A DNA stretch of 64,000 nucleotides from positions 2,108,001 through 2,172,000 of the forward strand of contig NZ_CP072203.1 in NCBI RefSeq assembly GCF_017654315.1, given 5' to 3'. Source of the stretch: Gordonia polyisoprenivorans. GTDB taxonomy: Bacteria; Actinomycetota; Actinomycetes; Mycobacteriales; Mycobacteriaceae. The translations under genes and the position numbers were made by a program. Under the pieces are notes generated by a model. It searched no databases and was not told where the DNA came from. It worked only from the letters and a program-made list of their open reading frames with translations. Positions 25,991 to 36,652 of this stretch are shown here, in pieces (the stretch's first letter is position 1; every line of letters starts with the position of its first letter).

Positions 25991-28345
25991 TCACATCTGA
26001 CGGCGGTAGGGCTCGCATCCCGGCGGGGCCTTGGGCGGCTCGCGCAGGGCGATCTCCGGGATCGACATGGTGACCGGTGTGCCCTCGGTGAGGGTGAACT
26101 TGTCGCCGTGATGCGCGAGGTCGATGTCGGGTCCCGAGAGCAGGCGATACGTCGCCGAGCTCTTGTCGATGGCGACCAGCATCTTGGAGTCGCGCACCGT
26201 CATCCGGAACGACAGGTAGTCCAGTCGTGTCGGCAGTCTCGGCGCGAACGTGATGTTGCCGCCGAAGTCGCGCATGCCGCCGAACCCGGCCACACAATCC
26301 ATCCATGCTCCGGCCAGCGCCGCGATGTGCAGACCGCTCGCGACGTTGTCGTGCAGATCGTGTAGGTCGGTGAACACCGATTCGACGAGCAGATCGTAGG
26401 AGAGGTCGGGGTAGCCGACCTCGGCGGCGGTGACCGCCTCACAACACGCCGACAACGACGAATCCCGCACCGTCAGTGGGTAGTAGTAGTCGAAGTTCCG
26501 CAGTTTCTGTTCCGGGGTGAAACTCTCGCCGAACAGGTACATGGCGAATACCAGGTCGGCCTGTTTGACGACCTGTTTGCGGTACAGCTCGTAGTACGGA
26601 TAGTTCAGCAGCAGTGGGTATTTGCCGCGTGAAGCCTCGAAATCCCATGCCCCCAACAGGGTGAACGCCTCGCACTGCTGGTGCACCCCGAGCGCCTCGT
26701 CGTAGGGCATCACCATGTCGTCGGCGCAGGCCTCCCAGTGCGCCGACTCCGCGTTGGTGACCCCGAACTGCTGCGCCAGATCCGGACGTCGGTGCACCGC
26801 GGCCACCGCATCCCGAAGATTCTGTTGCGCAGCGAGATTGGTGAAGATGTTGTTGTTGACCACGGCCGTGTACTCGTCGGGTCCGGTGATGCCGTCGATC
26901 CGGAAGTGGCCGTTGACGTCGTGATGTCCGAGGCCGGCGAACAGGCGGGCGGTCTCCACGAGGATCTCGACGCCGCATTCGGTTTCGAACTGTTCGTCGT
27001 GCGTGGCGCGCAGGTACCGGCCGGTCGCATTGGCGATGTCGGCGCTGACGTGCACCCCGGCGGTGCCCGCGGGCCAGTAGCCCGAACACTCGTCGCCGTT
27101 GATCGAACGCCACGGGAACATCGCGCCGCGCTGGGCGAGCTCGGCGGCGCGCGCCTTGGCCTTGTCCATGGTGGCGTGGCGCCAGCGCAACTCCTCGCCG
27201 GCTGCCGCGGGCACCGTGTAGGTCAGCATCGGAAGGATGAAACTCTCGGTGTCCCAGAAGGTATGGCCGTCGTAGCCGGGGCCGGTGAGTCCCTTGGCCG
27301 GGATCGCGCGCGACTGGCCGCGGGCGCCGGCCTGCAGGACGTGGAACAGGGCGAACCGGATCGCCTGCTGCAGTTCGGGATCGCCGTCGAGCTCGATGTC
27401 GGCGTCGCGCCAGAAGTCCTCGAGGTAGGCGGCCTGGTTGGCCTTCAACGATTCCCAGCCGGTCTCCATCGCCATCGCCAGCGCGGCGTCGACCTGTGCG
27501 CGCAGGGCGGGCACCGATCGCCGCGCCGACCAGCCGTACCCGATGTACTTGGTCAGGCTCAGCCGGGTGCCCTCGGGGACGTTGGCGGCCACCGTCAGTC
27601 GCGCGAGATCGCCGTCGGCGCGAATGAAAGTGTCTGCGCGATCCGGGAATTCGATCTGGTGGTCCATGCCGGCGGCCATGTGCAGGCCCGAGCGCTTGGT
27701 GTGGTGGACCAGGATGCCCCAGTAGTTGCGACAGGTCGCGAGGTCCGAGACGAGTGGCTGATCAAGTGCGGCCGCCAGGCGCGGATCGTTACCCGGTGTC
27801 GGAATCGGTTCGTTGGCAAGCAGATCCGACTGCAGCACCAGCTTCATGTCCTCGCCGACCGGCTCCACCTCGTAGTGGATCGCGGCGATGGTGCGCTTGG
27901 TGAACGACACCAGTCGCTCGGACTTGATGCGTACCGTCCGGCCGGTCGGGGAGGTCCACAGGGTGCTGCGTCGCAGCGTGCCGGTGCGGAAGTCGAGCAC
28001 CCGCTCGTGCTCCTCCGTGCGACCGTAACGCAGGTCCATCGGCTCGTCCTCGACGAGCAGCCGGATGATCTTGCCGTCGGTGACGTTGACCACGGTCTGC
28101 CCGGATTCGGGGTAACCGTAACCACTTTCGGCATACGGCAGGCCCCGCTGCTCGTAGAAACCGTTGAGGTAGGTGCCCGGATGATCGACCGGCTCACCCT
28201 CCTCGAAGGTGCCGCGCAACCCGATGTGTCCGTTGGACAGTGCGAAGAGGGTCTCGGTGCGTCCGAGCATGTCGATGTCGAGTCCGCGCCAGCGCAGTTG
28301 CCATGGGTGGACGTCGAATCCGTAGGCGTTGTCGGAGGTGCTCAT
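25991..28345 (-). CDS. Glycoside hydrolase family 65 enzyme (probable disaccharide phosphorylase or hydrolase)
   Basis: The 784-residue product has the GH65 order: N-terminal beta-sandwich (about 1-270), helical linker, (alpha/alpha)6 barrel (about 330-700) and a short C-terminal beta domain. The barrel shows GYDGHTFWDTESF, the general-acid Glu491 in GITGPDEYTAV, and ARGLPAKG-like SRAIPAKGLTG. Family members act on trehalose, maltose, kojibiose or nigerose. The stop of the upstream HAD gene overlaps its ATG (ATGA). Since that gene encodes a beta-phosphoglucomutase-like protein, a phosphorylase yielding beta-glucose 1-phosphate is the more likely activity (inference). It is homologous to M. 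tuberculosis Rv3401 as I recall it. Confidence 0.88.
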   Translation of the reverse strand: MSTSDNAYGFDVHPWQLRWRGLDIDMLGRTETLFALSNGHIGLRGTFEEGEPVDHPGTYLNGFYEQRGLPYAESGYGYPESGQTVVNVTDGKIIRLLVEDEPMDLRYGRTEEHERVLDFRTGTLRRSTLWTSPTGRTVRIKSERLVSFTKRTIAAIHYEVEPVGEDMKLVLQSDLLANEPIPTPGNDPRLAAALDQPLVSDLATCRNYWGILVHHTKRSGLHMAAGMDHQIEFPDRADTFIRADGDLARLTVAANVPEGTRLSLTKYIGYGWSARRSVPALRAQVDAALAMAMETGWESLKANQAAYLEDFWRDADIELDGDPELQQAIRFALFHVLQAGARGQSRAIPAKGLTGPGYDGHTFWDTESFILPMLTYTVPAAAGEELRWRHATMDKAKARAAELAQRGAMFPWRSINGDECSGYWPAGTAGVHVSADIANATGRYLRATHDEQFETECGVEILVETARLFAGLGHHDVNGHFRIDGITGPDEYTAVVNNNIFTNLAAQQNLRDAVAAVHRRPDLAQQFGVTNAESAHWEACADDMVMPYDEALGVHQQCEAFTLLGAWDFEASRGKYPLLLNYPYYELYRKQVVKQADLVFAMYLFGESFTPEQKLRNFDYYYPLTVRDSSLSACCEAVTAAEVGYPDLSYDLLVESVFTDLHDLHDNVASGLHIAALAGAWMDCVAGFGGMRDFGGNITFAPRLPTRLDYLSFRMTVRDSKMLVAIDKSSATYRLLSGPDIDLAHHGDKFTLTEGTPVTMSIPEIALREPPKAPPGCEPYRRQM

Positions 28346-29052
28346 GCGGGGAGTAACTCCTCGAGATCGTTGACGACGATGGACGCCCCGGCCGTGGTCA
28401 TCGACGCGGCCTGGGTGCCCCCGACCCGGTCGATACCGACGACGTAGCCGAAATGACCGGCGGCACCGGCCTGGACTCCGGAGATCGCATCCTCGAAGAC
28501 CGCGGCGGCGGCGGGTTCGACGCCCATCCGCTGTGCTCCGAGAAGATACGAATCGGGGGCGGGTTTGCCGCGCAGGCCCGCGGCCGCGGTCTCGAGACCG
28601 TCGACGCGAACCTCCACGAACTTCGACAGATCGGCGGCGTCGAGCACCGCGGCACCGTTCTTCGACGAGGTCACCACCGCGATCCGCAGACCGGCATCCT
28701 TGGCGGCCCGCAGATAGCGCACCGACCCCGGATACGGGTTCACCCCATCACGTTCGAGGCTGGCGAGGAACATCTCGTTCTTGCCGCCGCCGATCGACTC
28801 GACGGTCGCGTCGTCGACGTCGTCGATCCCGCGGCTGGCGAGGAAGGCACGCACACCGTCGTCGCGCGGACGGCCGTCGACATGGTCGAGGTAGTCCTGC
28901 TCGGTGAACGGCGTGAACCCCTCACCGTCGCGCTGACGAAGGTAGGCATCGAACGCCGCCTTCCATGCGTGGCGATGCAGGACGGCGGTACTCGTGAGGA
29001 CACCGTCGAGATCGAAGAGCGCGACGGTGACGTCATCTGGCAAACCCAACAC
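28342..29052 (-). CDS. HAD hydrolase, beta-phosphoglucomutase-like
   Basis: The 236-residue product starts at GTG 29052, a choice supported by TAGCGT eight bases upstream. HAD motifs: FDLDGVLTST (I; the nucleophile Asp and the acid Asp are both present), VTSSKN (II), GKPAPD (III Lys) and FEDAISGVQAG (IV). The four-helix cap follows motif I directly, as in beta-phosphoglucomutase and related sugar phosphatases. It is translationally coupled to the GH65 gene, so conversion of beta-glucose 1-phosphate to glucose 6-phosphate is the proposed role. A plain sugar-phosphate phosphatase activity is possible. Confidence 0.87.
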   Translation of the reverse strand: MLGLPDDVTVALFDLDGVLTSTAVLHRHAWKAAFDAYLRQRDGEGFTPFTEQDYLDHVDGRPRDDGVRAFLASRGIDDVDDATVESIGGGKNEMFLASLERDGVNPYPGSVRYLRAAKDAGLRIAVVTSSKNGAAVLDAADLSKFVEVRVDGLETAAAGLRGKPAPDSYLLGAQRMGVEPAAAAVFEDAISGVQAGAAGHFGYVVGIDRVGGTQAASMTTAGASIVVNDLEELLPA

Positions 29053-29060
29053 GAGTGGCC

Positions 29061-29066
29061 ACGCTA
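29061..29066 (-). promoter_or_regulatory. -10 element of the HAD-GH65 operon (leaderless)
   Basis: TAGCGT on the minus strand lies eight bases before the GTG at 29052. Confidence 0.45.
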
Positions 29067-29176
29067 CCCGTCTGTGGCGGCTGGGGCGCGCTATGCGAGC
29101 GACGCGGATCCGCGGGGTGTCGCGCAGGTGCACAAATGTGTGGACGCGCGCGACGCGAATGATGAACCATGAGGCC

Positions 29177-30037
29177 ATGTCTCGTGATGTCGTACAGTCC
29201 CGCCGCTTCGCCCAGGTCGATGTCTTCGCGTCCCAACCGGTCGCTGGCAATCCGGTGGCGGTGGTCGTGGACGCCGACGGGATCAGCGACGAACAGATGG
29301 CGGCGTTCGCGCGATGGACCAATCTGTCGGAAACCACGTTCCTGCTGCCGCCGACCGACCCGGACGCCGACTACCGGCTGCGGATCTTCACTCCCGGCTC
29401 GGAGATGCCCTTCGCCGGGCATCCGACGCTGGGGTCGGCGCATGCGTGGCTCGCCGCCGGGGGTGTCGCCGCGAGCGACGACATCGTGCAGGAGTGCGGT
29501 GTCGGGTTGGTCCGCATCCGACGGACCGACGGACGTCTCGCCTTCGCCGCGCCACCGCTGAGCCGCTCCGGGCCGGTCGCCGACGACACCCGCGCCGAGG
29601 TGACCGCCGCCCTCGGCGTAGACCCGCAGCATGTGCTCGCCGCCGAATGGGTGATCAACGGGCCGCGGTGGATGGTGTTGCAGCTCGATTCGGCGCAGCG
29701 CGTGCTTGAGGTGACCCCCGACTTCGCCGCGCTCGGCGACCATGAGGTGGGGCTCGTTGGCGCCCACACCGAGGCGACCGCCCCCGGAGCCGATGTGATG
29801 TTCGAGGTCCGCGCGTTCGCACCGGGCGACGGCATCCCCGAGGACCCGGTCACCGGCAGTCTCAACGCGGGCATCGCGATGTGGCTGCGCAGCGCCGGTC
29901 TGGCGCCGGCGACCTATGTGGCCGCTCAGGGAACCGTGCTCGGCCGGTCCGGACGCGTGCACGTCACCGACGACGGCGACAACATCTGGATCGGCGGCGA
30001 GAGCACGACCGTCATCACCGGCAGCGTCGACCTGTAG
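29177..30037 (+). CDS. PhzF-family isomerase-like protein
   Basis: The 286-residue product has the PhzF double hot-dog-like fold signatures: VFASQPVAGNPVAVV (about 14-28), the catalytic-Glu region LSETTFLLPP (about 49-58), FAGHPTLGSAHAW and a mirrored GIPEDPVTGSLNAGIA near residue 225. PhzF in phenazine synthesis isomerises dihydrohydroxyanthranilate, but most family members lie outside phenazine clusters and have unknown substrates; no other phz genes are present here. ATG 29177 is chosen, although in-frame ATGs at 29159 and 29162 are possible. Confidence 0.85.
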   Translation: MSRDVVQSRRFAQVDVFASQPVAGNPVAVVVDADGISDEQMAAFARWTNLSETTFLLPPTDPDADYRLRIFTPGSEMPFAGHPTLGSAHAWLAAGGVAASDDIVQECGVGLVRIRRTDGRLAFAAPPLSRSGPVADDTRAEVTAALGVDPQHVLAAEWVINGPRWMVLQLDSAQRVLEVTPDFAALGDHEVGLVGAHTEATAPGADVMFEVRAFAPGDGIPEDPVTGSLNAGIAMWLRSAGLAPATYVAAQGTVLGRSGRVHVTDDGDNIWIGGESTTVITGSVDL

Positions 30038-30046
30038 GCGGACCGG

Positions 30047-30092
30047 TAGCCCCGACCCCCGATAACCCGGCCCCCGGTAACCCCGACCCCGG
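30047..30092. repeat. 15-16 bp C-rich tandem repeat between phzF-like gene and tatD
   Basis: Three imperfect units (TAGCCCCGACCCCCGA, TAACCCGGCCCCCGG, TAACCCCGACCCCGG) fill most of the 80-base gap. They lie just upstream of the tatD promoter. Confidence 0.75.
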
Positions 30093-30104
30093 TGCGCCGA
30101 GCCC

Positions 30105-30110
30105 TACAGT
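30105..30110 (+). promoter_or_regulatory. -10 element of tatD (leaderless)
   Basis: TACAGT ends seven bases before the ATG at 30118, immediately after the C-rich tandem repeat. Confidence 0.45.
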
Positions 30111-30117
30111 TGGCCCC

Positions 30118-31050
30118 ATGACCGACGCCGACAGTGCCCACCACTCCGCCGACGGCGCTCATCACTCCGCCGACAGCGCTTCGCTGAAGGCCGAGAGCGC
30201 CAAGGCGGCCAAGAAGCGGCGTCGTCGGGAGCCGCCGCCGGACCCCGAGCCGCTCCCGGGACTGGTCGACGCACACACCCATCTCGCCGCCTGCGGTGGG
30301 CGGGACCCGGGTTCGGTCCGGGCCATCCTCGATCACGCCGAGACGGTGGGCGTCGGACAGGTCGTCACCGTCGCCGACGACTTGATCGACGCGCGCTGGG
30401 CCCTCGACGCCGCGCACTGGGACGACCGGGCGTTTGCCGCGGTCGCACTGCATCCCACCCACGCGGGTGAACTCGACGATGCGGCGCGCGCCGAGCTCGA
30501 ACAGATGGCCGCCGATCCGCGGGTGGTGGCGATCGGTGAGACCGGCCTCGACTACTACTGGCCCGGCAAGTCCGAGTCGGCCGCGTCGCCGGAGGTGCAG
30601 AAGGAGGCGTTCGTCTGGCACATCGATCTGGCCAAGCGGATCGGCAAGCCGTTGATGATCCACAATCGGGAGGCCGACCACGACCTTCTCGACATCCTGG
30701 CGTCCGAGGGCTCACCGGACGCCGTGATCATGCATTGCTTCTCCGGTGACCGGAATGTTGCTCGCGAATGCATAGATCGCGGCTACTTTCTGAGTTTTGC
30801 TGGAACTGTGACATTTGCCAATGCGGGCGAGCTGCGTGAGGCGGCTCACCTGGTGCCCGACGGGCAGATCCTCGTGGAGACCGATGCACCGTTTTTGACC
30901 CCGCATCCCTACCGTGGCCAGCCGAATCAGTCCTATTGCCTGCCGTACACGGCGCGACTGCTCGCCGAGGTCCGTCGAATGGATGAGCACACGATGGCGC
31001 AGACGCTCGGCGACAACGCGCGACGCGTGTACCGGCTGTCTTTGCAGTAA
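30118..31050 (+). CDS. tatD: TatD-family metal-dependent deoxyribonuclease
   Basis: The 310-residue product has the amidohydrolase-type metal ligands: DAHTHL (about 52-57), the Glu in GETGLDYYW, His in PLMIHNREAD, His in MHCFSGD and Asp in VETDAPFLTP. TatD enzymes act as 3'-5' exonucleases or AP-site nucleases in DNA repair and quality control. About 45 N-terminal residues are an extra charged tail with a duplicated AHHSAD motif and a Lys/Arg-rich stretch, not part of the barrel. It directly precedes rpfB, as in mycobacteria. Confidence 0.93.
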   Translation: MTDADSAHHSADGAHHSADSASLKAESAKAAKKRRRREPPPDPEPLPGLVDAHTHLAACGGRDPGSVRAILDHAETVGVGQVVTVADDLIDARWALDAAHWDDRAFAAVALHPTHAGELDDAARAELEQMAADPRVVAIGETGLDYYWPGKSESAASPEVQKEAFVWHIDLAKRIGKPLMIHNREADHDLLDILASEGSPDAVIMHCFSGDRNVARECIDRGYFLSFAGTVTFANAGELREAAHLVPDGQILVETDAPFLTPHPYRGQPNQSYCLPYTARLLAEVRRMDEHTMAQTLGDNARRVYRLSLQ

Positions 31051-31165
31051 TCACCCCTGCTCGTTATCGTATTGTGATCCGTCGCCACGGCGGTGGTTCG
31101 TTCCTCGGGATGTGGGCCCTCGGGCCGGTCCGGGGCGACCACCTCGCGCCAGTGTCGGGGGATGA

Positions 31166-33191
<2,026 letters not shown>

Positions 33192-33204
33192 GCGCACCAC
33201 TAGC

Positions 33205-33216
33205 GAGAAGCGCTCA
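33205..33216. repeat. 12-bp direct repeat, copy 1 (contains helR stop codon)
   Basis: GAGAAGCGCTCA, identical to 35508-35519. Its last three bases are the complement of the helR stop codon. Confidence 0.8.
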
Positions 33217-35328
33217 GGCCGCACCGTCGTCAGGAACGGGCCCGCCGATGTCGAGCATGATCAGGCGCTTGGTCGCCCGGGTCTGTGCCACGTAGAGATC
33301 TCGGAGACCGGAGTCGTCCGCACCTCGGATCTCGTTGGCGCCGAGCACGATCACGGTGTCGAATTCCAGACCACGCGCGTCGGCGGCCGGCACGACCATC
33401 ACATCGTCTCCGAGTGCGCCGGCGTCGAAGCACGATGCGCGCCCCGCCGTGGTGATGATGCCGATGAGCTCGCCGGGGTGCGCCGTTCGTATTGTCGCGA
33501 GCAACTCGTCCACCTCAGCGTCGACGCCGTCGTTCGTGACGATACCGGTCGTTGGATGTTCGCCATGACGTATCGAGCGTGAGAGCCGCTGTGTGGGAGC
33601 GATACGCGCGAGGACGGGCGCGGTGGTTTCCAAGATCTCCGTGGTGGTGCGGTAGTTGATCGTGAGGGTGTGGTGGACAAAGCGGTCGTCGACAAAAGGG
33701 TGCAGCGCCTCGCCCCAGGAGCTGATGGTCGTGGTCGGTCCCGACTGGGCGAGGTCGCCGACGATGGTCATCGAGTGGTTCGGGCATCGACGGATGAGCA
33801 TCCGCCACTGCATCTGCGAGAGTTGCTGCGCCTCGTCGACGACGATGTGCCCATATATCGACTCGGGTGGCCCGTCGACGAGTGTCCGGGCTTCATCCAG
33901 GAGCGCCAGATCGGCCATGCTCCAACCTTGTCGAGCGCCGTTGCCGATCGAGGCGACGTCCTTGTCGGTGCACCCGGGGAAGTGGCGGGTGAGCGAGACG
34001 GCGTCGGTGAGCACGTCACGCACCACGTCGTCGGCGGTGAGGAGTGGCCAGACCTCGTCGATGGCCCGTGTGATTTCGGCGTCGTCGAGGAGATCATCGT
34101 GGATACGGTCCCAGTCGATCTCGAGCTCCCCGCTGCCGTCGTCGTCACGCGCCGAGAGCCTGGCCTCGCCGGCGAACATTCGATCGAGATCGATGCCGAG
34201 TACGTTTCTGATCTCGTCCTCGAAGTCCGAGATCTCCTGTGCGGTTTGTGCTTCCAGCTCGGTAACCACCTCATCAACGATCTGTTCGAGGAATGCCTCA
34301 CGCGCCCGGTTGTGGCCGACCCCGCCCTGCAACGCACTGCGGCGAGCGGCATCCACGCGCGCGGGATCAAGCACGACCGCGCCGTACCCGGTCTGCAATC
34401 GAAGAGGTATCCCACGAGGCTGTGAGGCCTCGACCCGACCGGCGAGAAGTTCGGCAAAGTGCGTGCAACCCTTCGCGAGTGCGATCGGATCTGCCTCTGT
34501 GCGCGTCACCGTGACGTCCACGAGGTCGGTGGTCGTACGCAGGGCGACATCGTTCTCACCCAGGGACGGCAGAACGTCGGAGATATAGGTGAGAAATCGT
34601 CTGTTCGGTCCGAACACCAATACTCCGCGATCGGCAATCGCGGGAAATGCGTACAGCACATACGCCGCCCGATGGAGGGCAACGATCGTCTTGCCCGTTC
34701 CCGGGCCGCCATCGACAACCATGATTCCGCGGTGTTCGGATCTGACGATCTCGTCCTGTTCGGCTTGCAAGGTCGCCATCGCTTCGCGCATCCGACCCGT
34801 CCGAGCTCCACTCAGTGCGGAGACGAGGGGGCTGTCGCCGACGACGTCGGTATCGGTCGGTGCGGTCCCATCGAGGATCTCGTCGGTGAGCTCGACGACC
34901 TCACGGTCTCGCAGTCGCAGGTGACGACGCCGACGCACCCCGAGCGGTGACGCCGAAGTCGCCGCGTAGAAAGGTCGAGCAGCGTCGGCCCGCCAGTCCA
35001 CGAGCAGTGTGCGGTGCGAGTCCGACAGGAGCCCGACCCGACCGATGTACATCGGTACGCCGCGGTCCGCTCCGTCGATCCGCCCGAAACACAGTGCGTG
35101 TTCCGCCTTCCGGAGCCGACGGACGACCTTGTCCAGACGTGACAGCTCGGCGTCTCGCGCGACACGATTTCCGGGACCGTCGATGGGCGACGAGAGGGCC
35201 TCTTGACGCGCTCGGAGACCGGTCATCGTCTCGATGTCGAGGCGTGCGTACATCTCGTCGACGGCGTGCTGCTCCTCTGTGACTTGTCCCTCTGCGATCT
35301 GCGCTGCCCTGTAGGTGATCTCAGCCAT
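33214..35328 (-). CDS. helR: HelR: HelD-like RNA polymerase recycling ATPase
   Basis: The 704-residue SF1 helicase-like ATPase matches actinobacterial HelR, which displaces rifamycin from RNA polymerase and frees stalled polymerase. It begins with a charged helical N-terminus suited to the secondary channel. Motifs: Walker A VDGGPGTGKTIVAL (about 215-228), Walker B HIVVDEAQQL, GDLAQSG, and C-terminal VAQTRATKRL. I start at ATG 35328 (MAEITYRAAQ) with GGAAGACGGGG before it; an ATG 21 codons upstream is less likely. In M. tuberculosis ksgA is followed directly by ispE, so helR and its two neighbours look inserted. I find no obvious rifamycin-associated inverted repeat in 35329-35507. Confidence 0.87.
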   Translation of the reverse strand: MAEITYRAAQIAEGQVTEEQHAVDEMYARLDIETMTGLRARQEALSSPIDGPGNRVARDAELSRLDKVVRRLRKAEHALCFGRIDGADRGVPMYIGRVGLLSDSHRTLLVDWRADAARPFYAATSASPLGVRRRRHLRLRDREVVELTDEILDGTAPTDTDVVGDSPLVSALSGARTGRMREAMATLQAEQDEIVRSEHRGIMVVDGGPGTGKTIVALHRAAYVLYAFPAIADRGVLVFGPNRRFLTYISDVLPSLGENDVALRTTTDLVDVTVTRTEADPIALAKGCTHFAELLAGRVEASQPRGIPLRLQTGYGAVVLDPARVDAARRSALQGGVGHNRAREAFLEQIVDEVVTELEAQTAQEISDFEDEIRNVLGIDLDRMFAGEARLSARDDDGSGELEIDWDRIHDDLLDDAEITRAIDEVWPLLTADDVVRDVLTDAVSLTRHFPGCTDKDVASIGNGARQGWSMADLALLDEARTLVDGPPESIYGHIVVDEAQQLSQMQWRMLIRRCPNHSMTIVGDLAQSGPTTTISSWGEALHPFVDDRFVHHTLTINYRTTTEILETTAPVLARIAPTQRLSRSIRHGEHPTTGIVTNDGVDAEVDELLATIRTAHPGELIGIITTAGRASCFDAGALGDDVMVVPAADARGLEFDTVIVLGANEIRGADDSGLRDLYVAQTRATKRLIMLDIGGPVPDDGAA

Positions 35329-35507
35329 TGCCCCGTCTTCCGTCGTTCGACCAACGACGTCCACTGTGGAGGGCGGGCACCGACTATGCAACGTTGACTT
35401 CGCAGTCCGGTCATGGCCTTCGCGTGGGAACGGAGGTCAGGGCGCGTTCAATGGAGATCCGTTGACAGAACAGTACTTTCGTGGCCCACCTCTTACTGGG
35501 TTCCAGT

Positions 35508-35519
35508 GAGAAGCGCTCA
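35508..35519. repeat. 12-bp direct repeat, copy 2 (contains stop codon of the F420-type oxidoreductase)
   Basis: GAGAAGCGCTCA, identical to 33205-33216. With one more base on either side it forms a small hairpin, GTGAG-AAGCG-CTCAC (35506-35520). Confidence 0.8.
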
Positions 35520-36515
35520 CTCCGACCGCAACTTCTCCAGCAACGGCCCGGCGGCCTCGTCGAGGAACCGCTCCTGGCTCTCGCCGCCGATCTGCACGAG
35601 TGCGACGTCGGTGAATCCGGCGTCGACGAATGGCCGGATACCGTCGACGAGTTCGTCGAGATCCGACCCGCAGGGGATGTTGGCCGCGACGTCGTCGGGG
35701 GTGACGAACTGGGTGGCGCCGGCGAACGCCGCGGTGGTCGGCAGGTTCGCGTTCACGTGCCAGCCGCCGGCGAACCACCGGAACTGGTCGTGGGCGCGGG
35801 CCACCGCGGTATCGCGGTCCGGGTCCCAGCAGATCGGGATCTGTCCGATCGCGCGCGCCGGGTCGAGCGCGGCGCCCTGCCCGATCGAGGTGGTCTCGGA
35901 ATTGGCATTCCAGTGCTCGATGAAGTCCGCGTTCGGCTCGACGGCGATGAGATGGTCTGCAAGAGGCCCGAATTCGTCGATCGAACGGGGTCCGGACACC
36001 GCCACGCCGATGGGTACACCGTCGTCGGGCAGATCCCAGATCCGTGCCGAATCGACCTGGAAGAACTCGCCGCGATGATCGACGAGACCGCCTTCGAGCA
36101 ATGCGCGGATGATCTCGATCGCCTCGGCGAGCATGGCGTGCCGTTCGGAGATGGCAGGCCACCCCGCGCCGACGACATGCTCGTTGAGGTTCTCACCGCT
36201 ACCGAGTCCGAGAATGAACCGGCCCTCGGCGAGCAACTGCAGGGTCGCGGCCTTCTGGGCGATGATGGCCGGGTGGTAACGAATCGTCGGGCAGGTCACG
36301 TAGGTCATCAACTCGACCTCCTCGGTCGCGTGAGCCACCGCGCCGAGCACCGTCCATGCGTACGGCGCATGGCCCTGCGCCGAGAGCCACGGAAAGTAAT
36401 GATCGCTGGACACCTCGAAATCGAAGCCCGCCTTCTCCGCGGCCACCGCGTCCCGGACCAGCTGCCGGGGTCCGGCCTGCTCGGTCATGAGGGTGTATCC
36501 GAATCGTGTCGCCAT
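35517..36515 (-). CDS. LLM-class F420-dependent oxidoreductase
   Basis: The 332-residue luciferase-like TIM-barrel protein (MATRFGYTLMTEQAGPRQLV start, with GAAGGAG upstream) resembles the F420-dependent glucose-6-phosphate dehydrogenase group: SSDHYFPWL, TVLGAVAHATEEVELMTYVTCP and LGLGSGENLNEHVVG are typical of the coenzyme-binding face. F420 use is inferred from family and taxon, and the substrate is unknown. Its stop codon lies in the second copy of the 12-bp repeat next to helR, and it is divergent from the HAD gene. Confidence 0.87.
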   Translation of the reverse strand: MATRFGYTLMTEQAGPRQLVRDAVAAEKAGFDFEVSSDHYFPWLSAQGHAPYAWTVLGAVAHATEEVELMTYVTCPTIRYHPAIIAQKAATLQLLAEGRFILGLGSGENLNEHVVGAGWPAISERHAMLAEAIEIIRALLEGGLVDHRGEFFQVDSARIWDLPDDGVPIGVAVSGPRSIDEFGPLADHLIAVEPNADFIEHWNANSETTSIGQGAALDPARAIGQIPICWDPDRDTAVARAHDQFRWFAGGWHVNANLPTTAAFAGATQFVTPDDVAANIPCGSDLDELVDGIRPFVDAGFTDVALVQIGGESQERFLDEAAGPLLEKLRSE

Positions 36516-36564
36516 GCTCGCGCTCCTTCTGATCGGTGCGGACGCGAATCGGAGGTGACGCCGC

Positions 36565-36590
36565 CTCGACGTCCCATCGGCTCGACGTCC
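36565..36590. promoter_or_regulatory. Direct repeat in the divergent LLM/HAD intergenic region
   Basis: CTCGACGTCC occurs twice, at 36565-36574 and 36581-36590, a 16-base period. It could be a binding site serving either divergent gene; nothing else supports this. Confidence 0.3.
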
Positions 36591-36652
36591 AACAGTGCGA
36601 AGGTGGATGGTGGGCACGTGGTCTCGACCCGAGAGGAACAGGAGTGACAGCG

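Noticed and set aside
26681..28447. 588-codon plus-strand open frame opposite the GH65 gene
   Set aside because: A shadow frame; the GH65 protein is unambiguous and the antisense product shows no motif.
35329..35507. Rifamycin-associated element upstream of helR
   Set aside because: I looked for a long GC inverted repeat of the described kind and found none; TTGACA at 35462-35467 has no matching -10 at the right distance.
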